Shown: piece by piece, positions 53,959 through 64,000 of the stretch
How the letters are laid out: the number at the start of each line of letters is the position of its first letter
How positions within the stretch are numbered: the stretch's first letter is position 1
NCBI GenBank assembly: GCA_037951165.1
Contig: JBBDHG010000008.1
Span: 7,718,001 to 7,782,000 of the forward strand
DNA: 64,000 nucleotides
Source: Lophius americanus
Taxonomy: Eukaryota > Chordata > Actinopteri > Lophiiformes > Lophiidae
Direction: 5' to 3'
The notes under the pieces: generated by a model
The model's input: the letters and a program-made list of their open reading frames with translations, nothing else
Told to the model about the DNA's origin: nothing
Database searches by the model: none
Translations under genes and position numbers: made by a program

Positions 53959-56900
53959 ATGATCCAGGTGTTCCAGGTGAGCGTCCGCCGGGCCCTCCTC
54001 AGAGGTGTTTGTTTATCCACTCGTCATCTCCCCGCTGCGGGATGTGTGGGGTCCGTGCGGGGCTTAGAGGACGTAGCGGTTCACGGTTTGACCCGGAGAG
54101 TCCGGGAATGCACGGTCGATCCGAGACTGGAGGAACAGTTCGTGTTTCTGGACTATACAGGTGAGCACAAGTTCTTACAATGGAAGTTACCTCCATTACT
54201 TGATGATAACCGGACAAGGGCAATGCTGACCTCTTCACATATTAATAAGGAAAAAATCAAAAATCCTACAGAATAGATAGGAAGTTTGTTCTTTTCTCCT
54301 TTTGTGTTGAGATCCAGAGGATGAAGATCCCTCGTCCTCCTTGTATGCTGCTACACCCGAACTTCACGGCGCTGCTCCTCCTGAACCTGCAGCTAAACAA
54401 GTGGTTCCTCCCAAACATCAAAGGACCTTGGAGCTACAGATGCAGATGTTGAGGGATGTGGCCAAGCCATCTGTGGAGCCTGACTCTCTCATCCAGTTCC
54501 ATGATGTTGACTTCCCAGTAGATGAGAGCATCACGGCAGCGGGTAAAAAGAAGAAGAAGAAGAAAGCTGCAGGTAAAGGTGAACATAAAGTCTTTGGCAC
54601 CCCGGATGTGGATGAACCCGTCAGTGACACCTGCTGCTTTGGCTGTGGCGCCATCCTGCACTGCACTGCCGCCACCATCCCCGGATACCTTCCAAGTGAG
54701 AAATACAAGGCTCTCCTGCTGGAAGACAGTCTGGGCGGAGCTACCTGTCAGCGGTGCCACCTGCTCACACACCACCACAAGGCCCTGAGCCTCACCATTA
54801 CCTCAGACCAGTACCGGGACGTATTGCGGCAGATCCGACCCCTCAAGGCTCTAGTTCTGTTGATTATCGACTTACTGGATGTCCCAGACTCGGTGATCCC
54901 CGACCTTCCTGCTCTGATAGGGGCCAACAAACACGTCGTCGTCCTCGGTAACAAGATAGACCTGCTTCCAGGTGACTCACCCAACTACCTGCAGCGAATC
55001 AAACGTCGGCTCTCTCAGTACTGTCAGGATGCAGGGTTTGGTGCTCAAGTAACTGATGTGCACTTGATCAGCGCTAAGACAGGGTACGGCATTGAGGATC
55101 TGATCTCCAGCCTTCAGCGGTCCTGGAAGTACAAAGGCGACGTGTACCTGGTGGGCAGCGCCAATGCTGGGAAGTCGACGCTCTTCAATACGTTGCTCGA
55201 GTCTGACTTCTGCAAGTCCAAAGCCTCTGATGCCATCCATAAGGCTACTATATCTCCGTGGCCTGGTGAGCATGCTGAGCACGATTGGAAATATTCAGTG
55301 AGAATAGAATTCAGTGGCGATCAGTGAATTTCATAAAGCCTGGAAAAAAAAAGGGATCAATCTTGTCAAAGATTGATTATTTCAATTTAGTTGATTGATT
55401 GATTTGAAATAGTTATGCCGTATTATACTTTAATATATTAATCATCTGTAATAATTTTTTTTTAATAATCAATCACTTTAATTATTAAAATATTGGAATG
55501 AAGTTAAATATGATAACAGAATTACAGACTAAATAAGGCAAATCATTTAGGCAAATGTACTTACTTTTATCATTCTTTGTAATCCACTATCTGTCATCTG
55601 ATCTTTATCTATGTGATTGGTCATCATGTGACTCCTGTGGTGCATTCAGGGACAACTTTGAACCTCCTGAAATTTCCCATCATCAACCCGACTCCGTACA
55701 GGATGTTCAGACGACGGGAACGACTAAATGAATCGTCGAGACAGACAGAGACTGAGCTGATGCAGGAGGAGCTCGATAGGCTCCGACACTTCAGTCGGAA
55801 TGGATACCTAGTGGGTGAGACTGGTTTGGGAAAAAGAGGTGGGTGCATGAGGGAAAGGAGGATATATCAGTTTGCATGTTCACCTGTCCCACTCATCCTC
55901 CAGGTCGTGTTGGTAGAACATTTCAGTCTATCATCAAATCCAGACCAAATGAGATTGAGTTTGATCCCGACAGTTTGGCTTTTGGAGAAAATGAAGACGA
56001 AGACGTGATGAAAAAAGGTGAGCAGGGACCTTTGGCAATTGCACTACAAGGTCATAGCCAAATACTGTACTGGTGTAGTGAATTACTCTAATTGAAATGT
56101 GGACATTCTTTTTCAGTTGCAGTATCATTGCCTAAAAGTCTTATTTGAGGCACTATTATTGCTAGTGGAAAACTTTACCCAATACTTCATGTTGAAATGT
56201 AGTCAGTACGGAAAAGTATGCTGATTTGCAAGGTGACATTTTATTTTATTATTATTCTTGTTGGTATGTTCCCTGGAATGGCATGTCCCTGCAGTCTACA
56301 GCCTACATCACATATAGTATAGAGGTAACTTCTTGCTCATCTGATTTTAACTTCTTTGATAAAGTACAGGAATAATTGACGTTTTTTCAGTTTTCAAGTG
56401 GAACTGTTTGATGTTAGTGGTAGAGTAAAGGATGCCAATCCTTGACAATAATTTGTTTCTGTTGCATGTTCAGTCAAGGTGATACAGCCTCCATTGATAT
56501 GTAAACAAAGCCTTGTAATGTTGGCATTGTCTGCCTTTTGATAAATGACCATTCCTTTTTTTTCTGACATTTTCTGCAGCCTATTCCAGTTTAAGACAAT
56601 AACTTTTTTCTAGCTGGTACCGTTTGAGTTTGTTCTTGACACAGTTACCTGTCTTTTTGGGTGCCCTCCAGGTAATTTGGTATCGCTAAAAGTCCAGAAA
56701 ACACATAAAAATAGATGAGAATGTGTTCTAAATTGACCGGAGGTATGATAAGAGTTTGATATGTTGTTTGCCTATATGTGTTGGCCTTTGATGAACTTGC
56801 GACCTATGCGGGGGATACCCAGGCTCTCGCCCAAAATCAGTTTGGAAAGGATTGAGCTCCTCCGTGACCCTGCACAACATAAGCGGTTACTTAATGTAGA

Positions 56901-59610
56901 TGGATTAATGTGGATGGCGTGTTCATGGACTATTTATAGAGTAGCTTAACAAAGAAAATACCCGTCTGTGAATGTAGAAATGGCTGACCTTTGACCTCTA
57001 TGATGTCTCAGCTCCCAGCAGGCCTCCAGATGAGTTCACCTATAACGAGCTGAAGGATGCACATTGGCTGTTCGACACTCCAGGAATCATGAAAGAGAAG
57101 GATGTGAGTCAGTAATGCACCGAGCAAATAAACCGCGGTATATCCTACTATGTAAACTGTATACTTGATTAATATACACACAAGGGATTCAAACACATCT
57201 TTGGCCCAAACTGAGAAAACCTTTTTAAATTGGTCATACGTCTGTATGTTGGATGGGTTCTTTTCAAATTCTCTTGGAGTTATTGGCCTGCTGGAAACAC
57301 AGGTCTAGACCAAACTCCTTATATAATTATCTACAGAGACCCAACAAATTTCTCCTTGAGCAGCACTTGGCGACAATGGCGAGAAAAAACTGCCCTTTAA
57401 CGGGAAGAAACCTCGAGCAGATCCAAGACTCAGGGTGGACGGCCTACTGCCATGACCGGTCGGGTTTGATGAAAAAAAAAAAATAATAATCACAATGTGA
57501 TATGTGCCACCATTGCACAGGATGGAATGATCCGGAGGTTATACTGGAATTAGATTTGGAACGCACTCTTTATGGATAGGGAATAAATTTGTGTCACCTG
57601 AGAAATATATGGTTCAGACATTGTTGTTCCGGATTAAAGGAAAATCATTTAGAAAATATATAAGATTTTTTTTCTTATGTGACATAAACTACCTTAGAGA
57701 ATAAACAAGGTGGTGGATTTTAAAATTCCATGATTGTATGCACAGTAGATACTGCCAGTGCCAAGTCAGCTCTCATCTCTTTACATCTCTCAGATCCTGC
57801 ACCTGTTGACAGATCAGGAAGTGATGTCAGTGGTTCCCTCACAGGCCATCGTCCCCCGAACGTTTGTGTTGAAGCCCTCTATGAGTCTATTTGTGGGAGC
57901 AATTGCCAGGATCGACTTCCTACAGGTAAGAGTTAAAAACCAGTGTGTGTCCAATGTAAAACAAATCAGTTGAATCATTTTTGCAGGGTTTAAGGAAATA
58001 AAACCAAATTTATTACAGTTTGACTCTGTTGTTCCTGGTAAGCTGGGCAGTGCTTCATTGTGCTAGTCTTTTAGTTAGCCCTGTGCTATTAATCTAACAT
58101 TTTATAAAAATGCTTAACTCCAACATGTGTTGTTTATTGTGATCTTTCTGGACACTGCTTTATTGTAGTAGCCTGCAAGTTACTGTGCTGATATTTTAGC
58201 ATTTTATAAGGTTGGATAACCTCCTGTCTCTGACTGTTGTTCCTGATAAGTTAATATTTCTTTATCATGCAAAATTGTTAGTCAGCACTATGCTATGTAT
58301 TATATTATGGGTATTCTAGATGATCATGTGTCCCTTAAGGACAGTAGATAATTACAAATTAGTTACTAGCTTAACACTGACAATTGCATCCTACCTAAAG
58401 GCCATGAAGGTTTGATTATGGTTGCTACTGTGGGAAATGTTCTAAGAAGGCCACCATACCTTCATGCAGCAGCTAAACAAGACAGAAGAATAGACATTCT
58501 CTCTACTTGTGTTCTTAATTATCAGATGATTTGATTTCCACAGGGAGGGAAATCCTGCTGGTTCTCAGTTGTGACCTCCAACAGGGTCCCAGTTCACATT
58601 ACTAGTTTGGAAAAGGCTGATAGTGTTTATGAGAAACACGCTGGACACGTCCTGCTCGGGGTGAGACTCACTGACCGCCGGTCACATGACCAGAAGCAGC
58701 TGTTAAAACAGACATACTGAAGCCTTTGATGCGTTCAGGTTCCACAGGGAGGTTCGGAGCGTATAAAGGACTTTCCACCATTGGTTCCTCAGGAGTTCGT
58801 GTTGGAGGGTCGAGGTTACCTGGAGGCAGCTGCTGACGTCAAACTGTCGTCTGCAGGTGAACAGCTCATACACAACTGATTAACTCACACAAATAACGTC
58901 AAACCTGAAACACACAGTTGTCTGATTATATAACATATACAGTATATGATCTGAAATAAATCAGCTGCCAACATAGAGGGGAAACTTCCATTCAGTCGCT
59001 CATGACCCGTTGGAACAGAAGTCCCATCTTCTGATTGGTTGATGGTATGATATAAGTCACGTGACAGTAAAACTGTCCACAGTTGAAAGCTATCTTTTTT
59101 TAAAAATCCTAGTGCCTTCATTACCTACAGTGCCCCTCTACATCTGGCAGTCAGGTGCTTAGTGGCTAATGTAGCTGCAGGGTTTCTGCTGGTTTGTTCA
59201 CGTCTTTCTCCATTTTATTGATGACGTCAGGTGACATCACCTGAGATTGTAGATCACGCAGCTCCCTTTTGGACACTAGAGGCTTTATAGCCGACCTTTA
59301 TTTGGCAACGTTTTATGGCTAACTTATAATCTGATACTTTTAGCTCCACTGTAACCTAATGCTTCTCTGTGCAGGCTGGGTGGCCGTGACTGCAGCAGAA
59401 GGTGAGGAGGTGACGTTGAAGATCCATGGTCCGGCAGCAGCAGCATTCAGTCTGAGGACACCACCACTTCTTCCTCACATCATCTCGCTGAAAGGAGAAC
59501 GCATCAGAAAATCTGCTGTCTACAAAACGGTGAAACCCTCTGGACTACTGGACAGCGGACTGTCGGCCCATGGAGCCGAGAGGCTGCAGATGAGGAAGAA
59601 GAAGAACTGA
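53959..59610 (+). CDS. noa1: NOA1, circularly permuted mitochondrial GTPase, complete
   Basis: Nine exons: 53959-54160, 54312-55265, 55650-55814, 55904-56017, 57012-57103, 57794-57925, 58544-58660, 58739-58856 and 59375-59610. The 2,130 nt encode 709 aa (human 698). The N-terminus MIQVFQVSVRRALLRGV is basic and mitochondrial-targeting in character. A Cys4 zinc site (CFGCG near 176-179, CQRC) precedes the GTPase. Motif order is permuted as in YqeH: G4 NKID (281-284), G5 SAK (321-323), G1 GSANAGKST (349-357), G2 Thr in PGTTLNLL, G3 DTPG (500-503). In this family the protein supports mitochondrial ribosome assembly and translation. A run of lysines lies near residues 147-153. All motifs are intact. 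Confidence 0.95.
55266..55649 (+). other. noa1: noa1 intron 2
   Basis: 384 bp, AT-rich, between the P-loop exon and the G2 exon. Nothing further is recognised. Confidence 0.4.
56018..57011 (+). other. noa1: noa1 intron 4
   Basis: 994 bp. A SINE-like family fragment lies at about 56770-56915 ('tgatgaacttgcgacctatgcggggg...ctctcgccc...gaccctgcacaacataagcgg'), same orientation as the element at 15683-16063. The remainder is unremarkable. Confidence 0.55.
57299..57470 (+). repeat. Dispersed repeat, second copy of the 38460-38630 type
   Basis: In noa1 intron 5 (57104-57793). It shares 'caggtctagaccaaactc', 'ttgagca(a)gcacttg', 'cgagcagatccaagactcaggg' and 'gacggcctactgccatgac' in order with 38460-38630, but lacks the L2-type tail. 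The rest of the intron is AT-rich. Confidence 0.8.
57926..59374 (+). other. noa1: noa1 introns 6-8
   Basis: Intron 6 (57926-58543) and intron 8 (58857-59374) flank the two short C-terminal exons; intron 7 is 58661-58738. Intron 6 has loosely repeated 'gttgttcctg' and 'gtgctatt' phrases (about 58030-58300). No gene, RNA or clear mobile element was recognised. Confidence 0.4.
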
Positions 59611-61156
59611 AGGGTGACACCTGCAGACAGGTGGGAGGAGATTTTCTCCTCTGATGATGGTCTGAGCTTTCTACATGTTTGTGCAACTCCTTTCACATTA
59701 AGCAGAATGAATTTGGGCGTGATGTGTTGGCAGTGCAGCGTGTTCTACTGTATCGATATCGACAAACAGAAACTAAAAGCGTTCAATTTGAATATCTTTA
59801 TTTAAAAAGCCTGACATGACGTCACTGTTTACTTGGGAATAAAGTTTGATATCAGGTTAACACAGTCATCTCTTATTTTACATCTGTTAACTGATTAATA
59901 GGACACTTACTTAGTGACCAGTTTTCCCTTTGCCTAACGATGACATCATGTTGATTTTAGTTTCACTTTTAGTTTCATTACAGACTCTTTGGAACTCTTC
60001 CAACAAATATGAAAAAGTGGAAGAAGTAACTATAGAAATAAGATAAAACTGTTTTTTCTTTGTTATTTACATCAGTATGATTTTACATTGTTACACACAA
60101 GCTCATAAAAAAGTTAATGTAAAAATTATGAAAGCATAAAGTGTGAATTCAAACTTTTAACTGAAACATTAGTTCCACTGTTGTTTAACTGTTTAAGAAA
60201 AGACGTTCACTTTGGCATCTCTGATCAAAAGAAATATTGCACAGAATTGATTACAAGAACAGTTTCAGGTTGGACTGATGTACCGTCAGCACCTTAACAA
60301 GACTTGCATGTATGGAAAAATGCAATGCAAGTGTTATGTGGTATAGATCTCTGAGCAATCAGGTCCCTCCCTGCAATCTTTTTATGAAAACCCTTTCCTG
60401 CACCAAAACCTAATGCAAATTTATTGTTTGGACAACCAGATCTTTGACCGCCAGAAGAATCCAGAGTAATTTAAGCAAAGTGTAAAAACTGGACAAAAAC
60501 ATGATTGTCAGAAGGCCCTGGGTATCTTCAAAACATCAACATATCATAGAAATGACAAAGAGGAATGTTTGCAACTCACATCTGATTATTTCTAACAAAT
60601 AGGATTTGATCAATCAATGAATTTGTTGCAGATGGTGAAGACAATCTGAAGTAACATGACATCAACAGAATTTGATGAGGGTTTAAAACCAGGCCCAGAA
60701 TAATGGAAGAAGTCTGCAGGTAATCTGAACTGAAATTGAGATCAGTTCTCTGGGAGGACACCGGATGGCAGCACTCTGATTTTAACACACTGTTGAGTGA
60801 CATTTTATTTAAACATACTGGTGTGTCAGAGCTCCATTTGATGGACACACCAGGAAAAACAGTGATATAACAGTTTATAAACTGGATCTGGATTACATCA
60901 TGTTGCACCAGAGAGTCTACTAGTGCAATCTAATGAAGTTCTTTATGTGACTTATGATGCAGCAAAATAGTCTTTTCACAAACTGGTTCAGACAAAATTT
61001 GGTCGCTCTGACTCATACTGGTTGGAGAGAGAGGGGTTATATATCTGAGAGTTGCACCAAACATAGAATGACCAGCTAATTAGGCTTAAGAAGTAATAAC
61101 CAGCTAACTGGGATGAACAGGTGTCTATTTGTGCAGATGGCTGATGAGGCAGATCC
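59611..61156. other. Convergent 3' UTRs of noa1 (+) and rest (-)
   Basis: noa1 has an aataaa at 59838-59843, so its transcript likely ends near 59860. rest runs leftward from 61156; a minus-strand aataaa lies at 60420-60425. The stretch contains no other recognised gene or repeat. Confidence 0.55.
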
Positions 61157-62973
61157 TCATTTCTTGGCTGTTGTGTCCATGTAGTAGACATTGACAAGAT
61201 GGCGGTTCAGGTGTCGACGATACGCCACCTCCAAAGGAAACGTACGGTCACAGAAAATACACATGTGACTCTTGAGCTCTGTCGGTGTTGGGATCTCATC
61301 GGTTGGAGTTTCAGGGTCATTTGTCTTTCCTGACCCAGTGCTATTGAGGCCAGAGTCGTCGCTGCCCTCTGAGGCGCTGTCGCTAATGTCACTTCCTCCT
61401 TCATGACTGCTGTGGATGCCCTCATCATCCTCGGGTTCTGTAGATTTATTTTGCTGGGCTGGAAGCGCTAGAGGAGGCGGAGATGTGGGTTTGATAAACG
61501 TTGGAATAGGTTTGTCTTCAGCAGGAGACGGTGTCTCCTCCAGTAAGCTGCTGCTGGGTGAATCGGCCATCTTCTCTGGAGGTGTTTTCTCGCTGCTTTC
61601 TGATGCTGCTTGAGTGATTTTGTCTGTCGAAACATTTTTCTGTGGAGGGAGGGTCACTTTCAGTTGGGGTTCAGGGTGTGTGGCTGTCGTCGGGGTACCC
61701 AGCAGAGCAGAGACTTTTGGAGCATCTGGGCAAGGACTGCTGACAGATGTTTTCTCATTTTGAACTGGGTTCCCTGTGGTTTTCTTGCTGCTGTTCCTGG
61801 TCCTCTTCTGCTTCACAGCAGTAGCCTCATTAGACCTGTGGGGGGTAGGAGTGGCACAATTTTTCTTTTTACTCTCCTCTGAAGGAGGTTTCACTGGCAG
61901 CTTCCCTGCCGTTGTGGCTTTCAGCCGTTTGGCCTTGGTTGGAGTCTCAGGAGAAGTCTTTTTGGATAGGTCAAGCGCCTCCGCTGTTTTCCTCTTTGCA
62001 GGTTTGTCCTTGACAACCTTCTGATTTTGAATCTTCTCGTCTGCTTTCTGCTGAGTTTCCCCGACCTTTTCTGGTATTTTGACTGACTTCTTCGATCCAG
62101 ACTTTCTCGGCTTGTTGAGGTTTTTGTTCTCTTTTCCATTAACATCATTCTTCAGATTTTCTTTCTCAGGCTTCAACTTCCCTAACTCTTTTTGCTTCAC
62201 TTCTCTTTCCTCTACAGATTTCTGTTTTTTATCCACCTCCATAACTTCTGCTTGATCCTGGACGGGTGTTTTCTCTGCAGATGGTTTCTTGACTCGTCTC
62301 TTGGCCTTGTTGTCCGTGTTCACAGCGGTGGTCCTTGGCTCTGTTTCAGTAGTGTTCTCCTGAAGACTAACCTTTTCAGTCTTCTTTTGTCTTGTTGAGA
62401 CCTTTTTCTCCAGTTCCTTCACTTTTGTTACTTTCTCTTTCTCAGACGTGGTATTCGCCTTCTTCTGAACCTTATCAGGTGCTTCATTCTGCACTGGTTG
62501 GCCGATGTTGGGACGACTGCTTTTTCTGATTGACAGATTGATTGGGCTAGTGGAGTCTACATCCTGGTCATCATTGTCCTCGTCCATGTCAAAGTCCTCG
62601 TCAATGTTGGATGAATTGTCAAATTTGCCTGCTCTGGAGTTTTCCTCTGCGCTGTCTGGGCCAGGTTTTTTAACGCGCAGTTTCACCTTAGAGATATCCA
62701 AGGAGACATTGCAGCCTGAGTGCCTGGACTTGATGTGGTACTGCAGGTTGCATTTCTTGGAGGCAGCGTACTTGCAGAGGGGACAAAGGAAACGGCGAGG
62801 ATTGAGATGGAGTTCGACGTGCTTCTTGAAGTTGCTACGGTCCGCTGTCTTGTACTCACAGTACGGACAGGAAAGAGGTTTGGGACCATTGTGGACCTGC
62901 CGGGCGTGGCGGGTCACCTCGTGTTGATTGGCTGCCAGGTAATTACAACTTTCACACTTGAAAGGTCGCTCTC
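61157..62973 (-). CDS. rest: REST (RE1-silencing transcription factor), last coding exon; gene continues past the window
   Basis: A 1,817-nt minus-strand exon with an acceptor ('tgtgcag') at 62974-62980 and a stop at 61157-61159. It encodes three C2H2 fingers: FKCESCNYLAANQHEVTRH, LSCPYCEYKTADRSNFKKH and FLCPLCKYAASKKCNLQYH. A long Lys/Glu/Pro-rich low-complexity region follows. Then come an acidic block with DEGIHS and SEGSDDSG, the human beta-TrCP degron region, and a final finger (CIFCDRTFPLEVAYRRHLNRH). In human REST the last finger recruits CoREST to silence neuronal genes. The earlier zinc fingers and N-terminal repression domain are not in the window. Human NOA1 and REST are also tail to tail. 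Confidence 0.93.
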
Positions 62974-64000
62974 CTGCACACAGGAAGTTAAGCAGATGTC
63001 AGCGTACTGCAGAGGGTAATATGGCATTGATCAGGTAAGGCACACAAGTAAAGGTTTCATGCATCAGGTGAGTCTGACCAATACAGTACATGAGATTTGA
63101 CCAATTACCGGCTGTAAAAAGTGTTCTTTTTAATCGAGACAAAGAATGAGTACATAATAGTTCAGAGAAATAAAATAACAAAAGTAAAGAAACCACAGAG
63201 ACTGATAGTGTGATCAAATTCTGAGTAAGCGAATTATTGTGGAAAATTAGACTGATCGTTTAACCATCTGTATTGTTGCTTAAACCTCCGTCAGTACACA
63301 AATTGAATTACTGCCTTAGAGGAAAATAAATTTGGCTCCGAACTGAATGTTTTGTGTTATGGTTGATGAATTCTGGCGTATTGACTTTGATGTTCAGATT
63401 CAGATTTTATCAACTGTATCAGTCTTATGAAAGGAATTCAAAGTATTTTACATGAATGTTCTTAACACATTTAATTTAAATTTTATCGTTTTGGTGTACA
63501 ATTTGTTACTTAAGATACTTTTCACTTAATATTTTAATGGAATTTTCCACTTATCTTAATTACGAACATAATGAGGAGTCCATTTTTACATTTTAAGTGT
63601 AACTCTTGTCAGACGGTGGAGGATGTTCTGTATGTAAATGTGACTAGCAGCAATCCGCAAACATGGAATAAGGTTCACGACGAATTGAACTGAAAACTCT
63701 GTTTCTGTGTTTTCAGCCTTATCAGAGGTCTGTCCATAAAGCCAGGTTGTCAACTAATAAATGTGTTAGTTTGTCTAAAAGGTTTGTATGAGAAAGTTCA
63801 ACGTAGTTTAAGATCATTTATGTTCATAGTTTACCAGTTATGGCAGCTCATGCTGAGAAACTATCCTGGATTGGGGTAAACCAATTGCAAACCAGGCGAA
63901 TGGCCTAGACCTCATCCTAAATTTAAGGATTCAGGTGCGATGTTTTGTTAACCACCAGGTACACGTTAGTCTAACAAATATGTCCAAGGTTTATCTACCT
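62974..64000 (-). other. rest: rest intron (partial)
   Basis: The intron upstream of the last rest exon. It is AT-rich. I found no upstream zinc-finger exon and no obvious counterpart of the mammalian neuron-specific exon that yields the truncated REST4 form. Confidence 0.55.

Noticed and set aside
62505..62927. Plus-strand open frames opposite the rest exon
   Set aside because: They are shadows of the long minus-strand coding exon; their translations show no domain and begin and end without gene signals.
61332..63241. A second gene or extra zinc-finger exon to the right of 62973
   Set aside because: No C2H2 pattern or splice-bounded frame was found between 62974 and 64000; the remaining rest exons must lie outside the window.

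Overview
This is vertebrate nuclear DNA, most likely from a teleost fish. The genes have GT-AG introns and encode vertebrate-type ABCA1, NIPSNAP3, NOA1 and REST proteins. The introns hold fish-style interspersed repeats: L2-type LINEs with 'gcgctatataaataaag' tails, tRNA-headed SINE-like elements, a Tc1/mariner remnant and GTF2IRD2-like hAT transposons. I read splice sites by eye from GT/AG signals, unbroken frame across junctions, and similarity to the human protein families.

Layout: (1) 522-44110, plus strand: a complete abca1 coding region in 48 coding exons (6,894 nt, 2,297 codons before the stop). (2) 45781-53110, minus strand: a complete nipsnap3a-like gene in 6 coding exons (248 aa), whose first intron holds two hAT elements. 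(3) 53959-59610, plus strand: a complete noa1 gene in 9 exons (709 aa), encoding a circularly permuted mitochondrial GTPase. (4) 61157-62973, minus strand: the last coding exon of rest; the rest of that gene lies beyond the right edge.

abca1 and nipsnap3a converge tail to tail, as ABCA1 and the NIPSNAP3 genes do in human. noa1 and rest also converge tail to tail, as in human. The two conserved pairs, on different chromosomes in human, are joined here by an 848-bp gap from which nipsnap3a and noa1, both coding for mitochondrial proteins, are read in opposite directions. Functionally the genes are only loosely related: ABCA1 exports cholesterol and phospholipid to apolipoprotein A-I, NIPSNAP3 and NOA1 are mitochondrial, and REST is a nuclear repressor of neuronal genes.

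I found no unknown multi-gene system. The most notable non-coding signals are: a 22-bp minisatellite of about 90 copies with higher-order structure that fills abca1 intron 33; a perfect 8-mer miR-33 seed match in the short abca1 3' UTR; a minisatellite that begins at an abca1 splice donor and copies it; near-copies of the end of abca1 exon 1 in intron 1; perfect hairpins at 31921-31954 and 51011-51051; and a strong ETS motif in the shared nipsnap3a/noa1 promoter region.
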